A stretch of 64,000 nucleotides of DNA from Zea mays (taxonomy: Eukaryota > Streptophyta > Magnoliopsida > Poales > Poaceae): contig NC_050099.1 of NCBI RefSeq assembly GCF_902167145.1, forward strand, positions 8,012,434 to 8,076,433, written 5' to 3'. Below the pieces are notes generated by a model. It worked only from the letters and a program-made list of their open reading frames with translations. It made no database searches and had not been told where the DNA came from. A program made the translations under genes and the position numbers. Below, piece by piece: positions 34,465 through 46,160 of the stretch; the first letter of the stretch is position 1, and each line of letters begins with the position of its first letter.

Positions 34465-35813
34465 AGATAAATGTACACTATGGTCTTCTAGGGGCAGATG
34501 GCGCAAGAAGTACAGTGCATGAATTGGCAGGTATATCTTTGGAAGGTGAAAGAGACTTGCTGAAACTGGTCAGTGTGCATTTTCGTAGCAGAGATTTAGG
34601 CAGGAATTTGTCCAGTCAGAGGCCTGGGATGTTGTTCTTCATTTTTAATCCAGACACAATTGGTGTACTAATTGCACATGACCTGAAGAATGGAGAATTT
34701 GTATTGCAGGTTCTCGTTTATCCTCCTCAACGGATGTTTGAAGAATTCAGTGCTAAGGTTTGCGAGCAAATTATTGTCAATTTTTTGTCACCGTGGCCTT
34801 CTTTCAGTTGCAGCTGCTATCAGATGGAAATTAGTCTTCATGCAGTGCTTTGGACTTGTCAAATGTTGGTTACTCCCATTTCAAGAATCTCCCATGAGCT
34901 CATCACAAATCATTGGAACAATTCACTGGTGCCATACTACTTGGGCTCTGTTATATATGGTGCATGTCAGTTATCATTGAACAAAGATGGAGGTGCAGGA
35001 AAGAATTTGTATATTATTACGACAGTTTTATTCCAGCTAGAAGTGCTTCTACATATAACAGTTTTTTGTGAGGTTTCCGCGGTCAGCAATAAGTTCATCA
35101 CCTTCCCTTGGAATCCTGGTGTTTCAAAGGTTCTACATCGGCTTGGGGGCAAGCCGAAGCTTAAGAAGGTGATCTGGCTAATCGTTGCTCCTGATTGCTA
35201 CTTCATTCAACACAATGAGAGGGTGCACATAATATTCTATGGCTTCGATCTACTGAGTTTGCAACACTTCCATGGACATTTCATTGAAGCTGATATGTTT
35301 GCTCCTTGGGATGGTCAGGAATTAACCCAGTTTCGATTTTCTGAACTACCAATATATTGGCAGCAGTCACATGGTGAATTTTTCTCAGCTAGCATAATTA
35401 GAAAATTTCGGTTCATATTACAGCTGATTTTATTGGCAATTACAGGCATGAACAGTCTATTATTTTTCAGAAAGCTCAAGTATTCATCATCAGTTGAGAT
35501 ATTTTGTGGTGCACAATTTTCATTTCCTAATATTTTGTTGTCCAAATCTTGGTCACAAAAGTTAGCCACCAACACAGAAAGGCAGTTACTACCAGAAATG
35601 CTAGAAGTGGTCAATGGCTATAATTGTCATGAACTTCATCTGATTCTTACCTTTATTGGAGTGACACATATGATCAGTTGTGGTAAATATTTGATATGGA
35701 TCATTGGCTTGCTAACTCCATGGGATCCCGGCAAAGTGGTCTTTGACCTCAAGTTTCTGATGCTTTGGCTTGAGGGCAAGCCAAATCTTAAGAAGGGGGA
35801 ATGTCAGTACTGA
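34227..35813 (+). CDS. ORF2 with embedded FAD monooxygenase fragment
   Basis: A continuous 528-codon frame that ends 12 nt inside the 3' LTR. About residues 65-181 (34419-34769) read ILVGASINNEGRKIEI, LLGADGARSTVHELAGISLE, LVSVHFRSRDLGRNLSSQRP, GMLFFIFNPDTIGVLIAHDL and FVLQVLVYPPQRMFEEFSAK. This matches the middle of plant FAD/NAD(P)-binding monooxygenases of the UbiH/TfdB-like group, including the DG motif (DGARSTVR in the family, with the Arg here His). The N-terminal GxGxxG dinucleotide-binding motif and the C-terminal GD motif are absent, so a working enzyme is not expected. The remaining residues are unrecognised and hydrophobic. An open frame this long at moderate GC is unlikely by chance. 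Confidence 0.55.
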   Translation: MGCWEISGVTGFYKQHNEGVVWFLNWNYGKLEYFGAGLPCGAASLHTSWLMQQKPFTSLQQIEEGILVGASINNEGRKIEINVHYGLLGADGARSTVHELAGISLEGERDLLKLVSVHFRSRDLGRNLSSQRPGMLFFIFNPDTIGVLIAHDLKNGEFVLQVLVYPPQRMFEEFSAKVCEQIIVNFLSPWPSFSCSCYQMEISLHAVLWTCQMLVTPISRISHELITNHWNNSLVPYYLGSVIYGACQLSLNKDGGAGKNLYIITTVLFQLEVLLHITVFCEVSAVSNKFITFPWNPGVSKVLHRLGGKPKLKKVIWLIVAPDCYFIQHNERVHIIFYGFDLLSLQHFHGHFIEADMFAPWDGQELTQFRFSELPIYWQQSHGEFFSASIIRKFRFILQLILLAITGMNSLLFFRKLKYSSSVEIFCGAQFSFPNILLSKSWSQKLATNTERQLLPEMLEVVNGYNCHELHLILTFIGVTHMISCGKYLIWIIGLLTPWDPGKVVFDLKFLMLWLEGKPNLKKGECQY

Positions 35814-36142
35814 TGATATGGAAGATGGTTGTTACTACTCCACCATTGCCACAGGATGCTGCACAAGGCCAAGCTTCTTGGCGTGAACCTGGCACCAGAC
35901 TGCGTCGTGTCAACTGTCACCTTAGTGGTCCTGAGGGAGTGTGAGTTTTGGCTGTGTTGGGCCGCTAGTGATGGGCCATGAATTGTAATCGTGGCTGGTA
36001 TAACTTGAGGACCAGACAGAGTATGAGGGATATGGAAAAACTGAGAATAGAATTGTCTGTTCCCTACCTCTTCCCTTCTTCCTTCTGAATCCTCCGTTCT
36101 TCCTCCTCCTCTAGATCCTCTTCCCAATATCAGTAGCTAACA
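35802..36142 (+). repeat. 3' LTR of the small retrotransposon
   Basis: 341 bp, pair of 32734-33074. It is preceded by the polypurine tract at about 35790-35801. A GGCTTG..CAAGCC hairpin followed by CTTAAGAAGG occurs just before the tract and in an earlier copy at about 35138-35168. Confidence 0.92.
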
Positions 36143-36147
36143 TTTGG

Positions 36148-37392
36148 TGCGGCGACCAAGGCTTGGTAGCGTCTGGGGAGCGGTGGCGGGCTGCAGCGGG
36201 GAGGCGACCGAGGCGTGACGGAGGGCAATGGGAGTGATGCAGGCGACGACGAGACAAAAATACGAAAAGAGCTGAAGAATTGAGGGCGCAAGCTTAGCGG
36301 TTTCCCTAAAAACAAGTAATCCCTGTCGGTAGAGCGAGGGGCTGACAGGAGTTACATATTCATTGAATAGACTTTGCATCTCTCTCAATTATTATAGTTG
36401 ATAGTGTAAGTAAAAATAGCATATTAATTGAATAGACTTTGCATCTCTGAATTAAGCTTCCACATTTTGTATATTACTTGCCTAGGTTATGTGCTTACTT
36501 AACTAGTTTATCTTGCTAGACTTTGCATCTCTCCACCCTTTGCCAAACTCTCATCAGACTCTCCATGTTATGAGTACACTAGTTTGGGCATGACTAGATT
36601 TTTTTGAGCCAAAATGGTCAATGGAGTAATAACATTATTGTTTGTTTCATATGTGTTTGTGGAAACAAAGTGTGGTTGTAGGAACAACCATGAAAAGAGA
36701 TACAATAGTTCATTGAAACTGTAGTCTGACCCAACCACACTTAGCATTTGGTATAAGGAGATCAAGCACATAATATAGCACTGTCAAAGCATGATTTTGA
36801 TGCATAGAGCACGGTCTTCACGAGCTATGCTACAACAGTTTTATTTGAGCCGGACGCTAGGGAAAGAGAAAAAGAAGCGAGGGAGGACCGGAGGATCGGA
36901 GAGGCGTGTTCATGGTCAGCAACTAGGTTAAAATATGGAAGGCGAGGAAGCAAATGGGTGTTGCGAGAGGATCATAACCAGGGCTAATTAAGGATCCCAT
37001 GTGTCAGCACATATTGAAGTGAGAGTGGGTACATTGCTAGGGGGGTGTAATCAGATCAGATATAGACGAATATTACTCGTTTCATATTTTTTGATATTTT
37101 ATCTTCGAATTCATATCAAATATGGATATTATCAAGTTGTGCGAATAAGATTTGAATGGATATTGATGTATTAAATATTCAACTTTGAGAATATGGATAC
37201 GGATCGAATACTGAGTACCCAGACTCGTATACTGATCGGATCTTAGCCTTACACACCTAATGGTGAGTGCCACAATGTTACTATGGCTAAGGTAGATATT
37301 CGAAAGAAACAAGGCAAAATGCTGGTGGTTGTGGTGAGCTAAAGAGGAGGGGTGCCGTGTAGGAGTGAGTTGTCGAGTGTGCAATTACCTCC
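36148..37392. other. Intergenic with short repeats
   Basis: 36318-36352 carries AAGTAATCCCTGTCGG and CTGACAGGAGTTAC, the motif of the 25.9 kb cluster. TAGACTTTGCATCTCT occurs three times (36369, 36433, 36518). 37040-37260 is an AT-rich block with ATATGGATA(T/C) motifs. No gene was recognised. Confidence 0.5.
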
Positions 37393-37397
37393 TCAGT

Positions 37398-40300
37398 TGT
37401 CACACCTGGATTTAAGGGAAAATCCGGATGCAAATCAAATGTGTGCTAGGATCAAGTCTCACACATATGATGACTCATGGTACAGAAACGAATGTCACAT
37501 CTTTATTATATAAAAGGAATTCCGTACAAAATAGCTAAATAGTTACATTAGGATCAAGTCTCACACATATGATGACTCATTGTACAGAAATGAATGTCAC
37601 ATCTTTATTATATAATAGGAATTCCGTACAAAATAGCTAAATAGTTACATCATATAAAGACAACGATCCTCCGCAACCATAGTTTACTGGGAGACGATGG
37701 TCTAGACCTCTCACGAACTATTGGGACATCCTTCATGCTCCTCATCTTGGCGGTACCTATTCTTGACATAGGGGGTGAGTACAACAAGGATGAGCTTACA
37801 TACGTTCATCACTTAACAAGGCTTATATACGTTCATCACTTAACAAGGCTTACATACGTTCATCTCGGCGGTACCTATTCTTGACCTGGGGGAATAATGT
37901 GCATAGCTCAGTTACGGTGGGGGCTCATGTGAAGTATAAGGCTTATCAAAGAGAATGGTTAAGGCTGAGAGTTGCTTTTAACAAGTTGGTCAAAATTTTA
38001 TTAGTAGTTACTAAGTATAAGTAGATATCATCCCAATTAAATAAGAGATCACAATTAATAATAAATCCCACAATGCAATGTAAATGATAGATTAAATTTA
38101 ATTCCATAAGCTAATAATGTAAGTGTCCGAGCCACTCTTGACCGTGAGCACGACTGATATACCAGTTTCACACTCTGTAGAGGTTGCACATCTTTACCCA
38201 CAAGCCGTGATACCCATCTACCATAGGGTCATGAATCCCATACACCTCTACCGAGGAGGCGAGGCAGGGTAGCACTACGAGGCCTTTCCAAAGTTTCACT
38301 AGTTCGAGAAAACACGCTACGGTGTCAGAAAGACGGAAGCATAGGAATCCCTCGCCCGAAAAGGTTTACAGACAGTTCGACCCGAGGACCTCCCTATACT
38401 CTGCAGAGATGCACTCCCCATTTACCCCTTTCGGGTAAGGTAATCTCTCCCTAGCTTTCCTAATTACTTGGCCAAGGGCATCCCATTCCACCCTTGTGGT
38501 AGTACTATTTTTCCGGGTGGTTCTCTATGTTTCATTTAACACAATAATCTTATCATGAACAATAATTAAACCAACAATAATGATGGAACATGATCATAAT
38601 TCAGATATAATATTAATCCCTAAACTAGGTAGAGCAATAACAAGTCTACCCAATAGTTCTTTTTTTGCAAGGTGTGGGTGAACAAAACTAGGATAATCTA
38701 TTAGGTCCCATCATATAAGTTTGAGCATGTCACAGTGATTAATAGGAACATTATTGGGTAAAGAAGAGTGATCAAGGGCACAACTTGCTTTTTTGGGTGC
38801 AACTCCAGGTACTTCTCCAATTTTGGTCTTCGAATTCCTCATGATCTCGTCTCTACTCGTAGCAATACATACAATCAATCAAATAATGGATATGACAACA
38901 TTACACCAAAGTATAAGAACAAACTACGTAGGAATAGTCTACGTGCTGCTACGAGATCATAGGTTGTAGAATCACTAAAATCAGATTTACGGTTAGAAAG
39001 ACATAGTTTTTCAGAAGTTTTAGGTGTTTAATCGATAAAACTATATTCTATTAATATAAGTCATGTGAGAATAGATATAACTAACTTTGATCAACTTTAA
39101 TCTAAATTACTACTTGACTATATTTTAGTTAGATTATAATGATAGACATATTAACTTTGATTAGAGAGGTTAATCTATTAAACATATGTTTAAATAATAT
39201 CCAATTATAAAAGTAAGAGGTATGGTACAAATGATGTTGTTACTGAGTAGACAATATTATTATGAAGCTAACGCGACTTGAACGGAGTAATTTGGAGTTC
39301 TATCGAAGAAGTTATTGATTTTCAAAGTTTATATATATATATTATATTAATTATATACTCCAAAAGAGTCTCTAGGGGTGTTTCTACACTTCCAGGGATC
39401 TAAATGTAATGGTTCCCTCGCGGCCGAGGATGGCAAGTTAATAATAAAAGTTCCCGGGGGCTCTTTAGAAACTAATACACAAGATCGATCTGGCCATTGG
39501 ATCTGATATCCAATGGTAGAAACAGACTGCGAATCAGTATCTATTCTTGACCGCGAGATCCAAGATCCATGACACAGATTTTCTGTGAGCGGGATCGATT
39601 CAGATCCGTCCGATCGTATCCGACGGTCCCCATCCTATCCGTCGAAACGATATCTATGTTCTAATTGTGGCCGCACGCTTGGGATCCATCGGTTCCGAAG
39701 TCATCCCCCTCCCAGGTGACCATGCACGGTGGCGCACACGATCCGTGCGACAGCGCACCGCTGGCACAACGACGAACCAACCAATCCGTGAACGAAACTA
39801 AACACGTCAAGATGATTCACGTAAAGAAGATCAAGTCGAACTCGACTGAGGCCATCATACCTTGGATTAAGGCAATGCAAGCTCTGCCCACGTCTAGAGC
39901 CGGATCTGCGGTAGCAGACCAAGTCTAGCGAGCAATTCATTGCTCAAAGCACAATCATGCACCCTGTTATCGACCTCCACACGATACATGTCTATTGCCG
40001 AACACTGCAATCAAATCTCTGGACGCAGAGCATCGACATGGATGAGAATAGATCACGACGTCCATGTTTCTCTCTCTCCTCCCCCATGGCTGCATCAATG
40101 GGAGCTCTCAGTCTCATGGCTTGGAGCAGGGCGTATGGATGGATAGCGTGAGGGAGGGATTCACGGGGGCTTCGACTTTATACGCCAAGGGGAAGGTTTG
40201 AATGAGACCAAATCTTGGGATGCAAGATTGAGTTGTTGCGCACGGCTCGGACTCGCAACAACCTAGGAAAGGAGATGAGCATCGCACTGGGGTCCACATG

Positions 40301-41062
40301 TAGGCGACCACTGCGCTAGTGTGAGGCCGCGATGGGGAGGATGATGCCTTGGACCCACCAGACGGTGACCTAGTGATGGAAGAGTAGGGATGAAAATGGT
40401 CGAAAACAATCTAAAAAACAACTAAATTGTTTTTGTTTTCATATTTTTTGGTCGGGACGAAAACGAAAACGAAAATCAACGATCGAAATACGAGATCGGA
40501 ATTGTCGGTTATTCAAAAACGATCGAAAACGATAAACTATAGTCGGAAAGATAACTATTTTGTAGTTTTATCAAAAACATAATAAAGTGATGTATTGCCT
40601 AATTTTTAAGATTTACAAATACACAAACAACTCTTTTTCATCATTCATATTAGTTAGAGTAATTATAACATTTGCATTTCACTTATTCATTCACTTGAAC
40701 ACAACAAAAGTCTATAACTTAAATAAATTATATGCTAGATCTATCTCATATTATATAAAACGGTAGAAAACAATATTATGACGACTCGGAAACGAAAAAT
40801 ACGAAAACGATCGAAAAACTTGCTAAACTGTTTCTGTACTATTTCTAATCGGTTTCTGAATAATTCAAAAACGATCGGGAAAAACAGTATTCGAAACAGT
40901 CCCGTTTTCATCCCTATGGAAGAGTGAGGGAGCGAGTGCGTGACAAGGATGAGGCACGGAGGCGTTTAGTTCTCTAGCAAGTAGGGACCACAGGTTAGCG
41001 ACCTAGTGGCAACGAGATACAGGACTTTTATAAAGCTCAAAATAGAACTTTGAGGTGTTACA
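37398..41062 (-). mobile_element. Solo LTR, about 3.67 kb, related to the 42.5-51.1 kb element
   Basis: Starts TGTCACACCTGG and ends GAGGTGTTACA in plus orientation. The flanking 5-mers TCAGT (37393-37397) and ACAGT (41063-41067) match at four of five bases. Its sequence parallels the LTRs at 42535 and 47477 through GTCTCACACATATGATGA, ACTGGGAGACGA, ACCTCTCACGAAC, GACCGTGAGCACG and TACACCTCTACCGAGGAGGC. It contains a 102-bp tandem duplication (AGGATCAAGTCTC at 37448 and 37550) and a 27-bp repeat at about 37795-37865. A hAT MITE is inserted at 40385. Older and more diverged than the other two copies. Confidence 0.72.
40385..40916. mobile_element. hAT-type non-autonomous element (532 bp)
   Basis: Inverted ends TAGGGATGAAAA and TTTTCATCCCTA with a perfect 8-bp duplication TGGAAGAG at 40377-40384 and 40917-40924. 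The interior is AT-rich with many ACGATCG(A)AAAAC motifs and no transposase. It is nested in the 3.67-kb solo LTR. Confidence 0.88.
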
Positions 41063-41067
41063 ACAGT

Positions 41068-42370
41068 CCCATGTGGGCACTAGCTAGAGAGAAATTGGAG
41101 GTGAAAGGCCAAATTGTGTGTCCTATCTTCTGGTTAATTACCACTAGGCTAGGAATAATAAAATAAAAAAAACATAACAAGCAAGATCTGATACTATATG
41201 ATTATGAGTGGGGCATGAGTTAAGTGTGCAACCATAATTAAGCTGCACCTAGTGTTGGTTTGCAGCCAACATATCGTTCTCTGTATACCAGCGCATCGAT
41301 GACCAAGCAAGTCATCGAAATATTTTTGAAAAACCACAATTTTTTAGGTTTGCAATTTTGGTGCAGTCGTATAGTCCTACCACCTCACACGGATCTTATC
41401 ATTGAGATATCCATCTCGTTTTGATCTTTGCTTGAGGATGATACAACGACACCCAAAAGTTAAGTAAAAAATTGCACTCACAAATCTGGTGTTGTGTAGT
41501 CCAATAACCAAACCACGTGATGCATTAAACAGATCATAGTATCCTCAGTTAAATTATCTGGTACAACACTCTGTTGTAAAGATGAGGAACATAAATCACA
41601 GTACTGAGAAGTACATTCTGGAGAAAAAGTATATACGTAGTAGCTCCATTAATTTCTACCCATATACAGAGCATCCCCATGCTATATAGGTAAAACCACA
41701 ACAAGATTGTCCAAAGTTCCAAAAGCTTATTATTATCATGTATAAATGGTTGTTTAAGGGTCTTTTTAGTTTAGTCTCGAGTCTCCACCAGCTTCGAGCA
41801 CTGGCCTTGGGAGGCATTAGGAAATTTAACAGTTCACGAAACAGGTGTCCGACTCCAAGCAAAACAGATGCTGCTATGTGATACATGGCAACAAGGAGGA
41901 CGACAGACGTGCCTTGTGTCATAAGCAAGAAGAGGACCGGTTGCCGCTGGTTTTGCCCTTGGCGTCAACCAGCAGGTATGCTGACCTAGTGGTACCCGTG
42001 GGCTGGGATATTGACAGCAACCTTGCAAGACTTTACAGATGTGGGTATGCTAACATAGCCTGCAAACCAAAGAACATGCACAAGTGTGGCTATCAAATGT
42101 AAAAAATGTTGAGATCTGGATTGCACATTCGATTATTTTGTGCATTAATCCCTTTGGAATAAACCAATGGTGGAGAATTTTCGTCTCATTTTTTATCCCT
42201 GCTCTTGCATACAAGATGATATAAGAGTTTGTACAAAATGTAACTCGAGTTCCTTCATGTCCTATATGCAGACGTGTGGCAGTTATATTTGTTTGAATTA
42301 GCAAAGCTTTAAATCTACCCTGTGCATTGTAGGAAATCTAGAAACTTTTAGCAACTATACTAATTTTCCA
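41068..42370. other. Intergenic with one exon-like segment
   Basis: On the minus strand 41656-41928 encodes VVLLVAMYHIAASVLLGVGH and NFLMPPKASARSWW, a hydrophobic stretch that could be a membrane-protein exon. Part of it (AATTTCCTAATGCCTCCCAA) resembles sequence near 17286, 21112 and 56048. No family was recognised. Nothing else was seen in the interval. Confidence 0.35.
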
Positions 42371-42529
42371 CGGCCTCTAAGAAAGCCGCCGAAATAACTG
42401 TGTGTTCAGCGGCAATGATGTGGCCATTGAAAATAATACAATTTTTGGCGGCTACTGTAGGACCGTTCAAAATAAGATTATTGTTTTTATCGGCTATGGC
42501 ATGGCCGCCAAAGATAAGATAATTTCTGA
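42371..42529. repeat. Repeated GGCGGC(T/C)AT...AAAATAA motif block, left part
   Basis: Units such as TTTTGGCGGCTACTG, TCGGCTATGGCATGGCCGCC and CAAAATAAGATTATTGTTTT alternate about every 45 bp in both orientations. The block continues on the far side of the LTR element (51117-51170) and a related one lies at 53074-53145. The pattern resembles subterminal repeats of a CACTA transposon, but its termini were not found. Confidence 0.5.
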
Positions 42530-42534
42530 TGGCT

Positions 42535-45500
42535 TGTCACACCCGGGTTTTGGGGCACCAAGACCCGGGCGCGAACATAATCACCAGGTGTGCTGGGACC
42601 AAGTCTCACACATATGATGAATCATGACACATGATCGAATGTCACAACTTTACTACATAACAGGAGTTTTATACAAAATAAATAATTACATTATAAGGAG
42701 ACAACGGTCCAGCAACCCAAAGTTGACTGGGAGACGACGACCTAGACCTCTCACGAACACATCGCAGCATCCTCCATGCGCCTCATTCTGTGGTACCTGT
42801 TCTTGACCTGTGGGGGGGGGGGTGTGAGACAGCAAGAGTGAGCTCACATACGTTCATCGCTCAACAAGTTGTGGGGAATAATGTGCATGAACTCGCCAAA
42901 GGTGGGAGCTCACGTGAAGTGTAAGGATTACCAAAGAGAATGGTTAGAGCTGAGCATTGCTTTTAAAGTTGGTCAAAATTTTATTAGCAATTACTAAGTA
43001 TAAGTAAATACCAACCCAATTAAATAGTAGAACAAAAGTAATAACATCACCTGCGATGCAATGCATATGACAAATTGAATTTAGTTCCATAAGTTAATCA
43101 TGTGAGTGTCCGAGCTGCTCATGACCGTGAGCACGGCTAGTATACCAGTTTTACACTCTGCAGAGGTTGCACATCTTTAATCGAGCTGCTCATGACCGTG
43201 AGCACGGCTAGTATACTAGTTTTACACTCTGCAGAGGTTGCACATCTTTACCCACAAGTCATGTTACCCATCTTCCAAGAGACGGCCAATCCCATACACC
43301 TCTACCGAGGAGGCGAGGCAGGGTAACACTACGAGGCCTTTACAAAGTTCCACTAGCTTCAGAAAAACCGCTACAGTTTATAGGAAGCTCCAATGCAGGA
43401 ATCCCTCGCATGACCGCCATCACAGCAAAATCATCCCAAGGGCCTCCCTACACTGACCACTCCCCTACTGCCCTTGCCCCTTTCGGGTAAGGTAGTCATC
43501 CACTAGCTTTCCTAATTAATCAGCCAAGGGCGTCCATAAACCCTTGTGGTAGCACTGTTTTCCCGGGTGGTTCTCCATGTTCCAATTAACATAATGATCT
43601 TATCATGAACAGTAAATAATAACTGATAATTAAAGATAATCATGAATAAAATGTATCTCTATACCCAAAGCCACATAAAGCAATAGCAGGTACTACCCAA
43701 AAATCCAGTGGTGAACAAGGTATAAAGATAGTCAAATTAGGGTAACCTATTGGGTCCCATCAAAATTAACCTATGCAGATCATTATGATTAATCAGAACA
43801 TGTCTGGGTAAAAAGAAGTGATCAAGGGCACAACTTGCCTGGGACTTGAGATTCCAGGTACCAACTTGCTCTTCAGATGACACGTAACCTCGCTGCTAGT
43901 CGTAGCAATACAAACAGACATTGTATAGGCAAAATTAACATCACACCAAACATAAGAATAAACTACGTAATAATAATCTAGGCGTCGCTACGAGATCGTA
44001 GAAACAAGAACCACTAAATTCGGAGCTACGATTATTAAGTTATGAATTTATGAAATTATTTGGTGCTTAGAATAGATTAATCCAAATGAATAATTTTAAT
44101 TCAAGTTTCATGGCTAAACAAAGGTACTAGGTGATACACAATATTAATAGAAAATTATTGCAACTGGAATGACTTAATTTGGAGTTAAAATGAATTAACT
44201 ATGAGTTATACAATTTTATGGAATTATTTTCATACTAAAAACCTATTTCTTTATTAATTTCTGAATATCCTAAGTGTTCTGGACTGGGCACAATATTTCT
44301 TAAAAGATCAGGGGCCTAAATCACAATTTTCCCAAGACTCAGTATTCCCACAGTGTGGACTGCGGGTTCATTACCTAAAATCCCGAGGGTTCTTATGTGA
44401 AATGCGACGGTGAAGGGGTATCGCGGATTCTAAACCATCCGATCTAAACCAAGGGCCTAGATTAAATAGATCTCACCCAAATCGGTAAGGCATAGCAGTC
44501 GCCGAATCTAATTTCAACCGTCGAGATTTAATGAACCGGGATCACCCTGCGTCCGCACGATCTGAGATCGACGTTTGTCATTACTCCCGGCAAGGGTTAC
44601 GCGATAACCGATCCGATCCGCACGATCATGATCCAACGACTGTCACTTGCACTACTCTCCGTCTAATCACGACCGATCATCACGACATCCACGGTCCCGA
44701 CACCTTCTTCCTCCTAGGAACGTACTCACCACGGCCAGGAATGCCCATGGTGCGCAACGACAGGTGCCGCACGACACCCGGAGACTACCAGGCTTCATAT
44801 CACGGTTTCTATGCGTCTAGACAACATGAGGGAGTTGAACAGAGGGCTTTTTTTTGTTACCAGGGCACGAACGGAGATTTCCGGGTCGCAATAGAGGCAG
44901 CAAGCACCGACAACGAAGCGCCAGTGAGAGACTCCACAGCGTCTAGGTCCACCCTGTACGCGCGATGGCACCAACTTGGTTCCCGGCGCCTACGGTGCTG
45001 CGAATGCCCCAGGATTCCGTGCCATGATCAATTGCGGGGAGAATCGAGACGACCACGGCGGTCGCCTCCTTCGTCACGCTGTCTCATGGCGAGATGAGCA
45101 CGGGCCTACACGGTGCTCAGCAGGATGCGGCGTAATCGTACGAGAGCAGCTTGGGCTTTTATAGCCCTGAGAAATCCCAAGATCCGAACGGCGGAGTCCG
45201 AACTCGACCCTAACAACCTACGGCGGTGGTGGCGGGTTCTGTTGGGGTCCATCACGTTTGAGAGCTGGGAGGAGATTTCGGCCATGGGGACCATGTACTG
45301 GTGACGGCGTGTGCGGCGAGGAGCGCGGACGTCGGAGTTAGTTGAAGAAGAAGGCTCCGGCCAGGGAACCGCATCACCGAGATTCACGGAAATCACCAGG
45401 AGAGGATCACCGCGGTGGATCCGCCTGTTGTTTCGCGGAAGCTGTTATGCGGCGGCAGATTGGAGAAGACGAGCCGTTCGGGAGGGCCCAGCGGTCAGTG

Positions 45501-46160
45501 CACCAGAGTAAGCGCGCGTGCGAGCAGGGTGGCTGGCAACGCGGCCCGGGCGCGCGATGGTTCTGCCTAGGGGGGCCGCGATGTCAGCGAGACGGCCAAG
45601 GGTGGGCCGACAGGAGAGAAGAGGAAAAGTGGGCCGACCAGAGAGCTATTTGGGCCGAGAAATTCAGCTTCGGCCCAGGCGCAAATTTATGGCTTTTTCT
45701 CATTTCTGTTTTGCATTTTCTTTTCTATTTTCTTTTTCAAATCCCATTCTAATTCAAACACATGTCTTGAACTTCAAATTTCCTAGTATCCAAATAATTC
45801 ATAATGTGAATGTAAATTCTACTGTATACAATATTATTATTATTATTATATTCTTTTCCCTATTATGTATTTATGGAAGGAATAAATCTAAATTCCTCCC
45901 CCATTTTATATTTTGTGTGTTCAAAACTTTGAGGTTTAGTTTATGTTTTCCATAAAATGCATCACCACAAAATCAACATGAGATCAACCTTTCTTTATCT
46001 ATTCATTATTTACTTAACTAATTTTAATATTGTTGTTTGAATATGAGAAGGGAGAATCCAATAGATTTTCAATGGTCTTCAAAAACCTTATCATGAATGT
46101 ATTTATTTCTTTATTTTATTATTATTATATTTTTTTCTTATACAAATTTTGGGCTTTACA
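42535..46160 (-). repeat. LTR (3' LTR in element orientation)
   Basis: 3626 bp, TGTCACACCCGGG...GGGCTTTACA in plus orientation. It contains a tandem duplication of about 65 bp (GACCGTGAGCACGGCTAGTA at 43123 and 43195). Open frames up to 188 codons (44531-45097) recur in the other LTR, diverge there by frameshift, and resemble no protein. Confidence 0.92.

Larger units (their letters stand above)
32734..36142 (+). mobile_element. Complete small LTR retrotransposon with captured host sequence
   Basis: Two 341-bp LTRs (32734-33074 and 35802-36142) begin TGTCAGTACTGATG and end TCAGTAGCTAACA and are almost identical. The element is flanked by TTTGG at 32729-32733 and 36143-36147. A tRNA-iMet-type primer-binding site, TTGGTATCAGAA, starts at 33076, and a purine tract AAGAAGGGGGAA directly precedes the 3' LTR. 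At 3409 bp it has no protease, reverse transcriptase or integrase and must depend on another element. The interior carries two overlapping long open frames, one containing part of a FAD monooxygenase gene. The size and gene capture recall maize Bs1, but the captured gene differs. Confidence 0.92.

Noticed and set aside
32734..36142. First read as a segmental duplication of about 340 bp
   Set aside because: The two copies have TG...CA ends, matching TTTGG flanks, a PBS and a purine tract, so they are LTRs.
44531..45097. 188-codon frame and similar ones at 49470-50035
   Set aside because: They lie in the two LTRs of one retrotransposon, differ by frameshift between the copies and resemble no protein.
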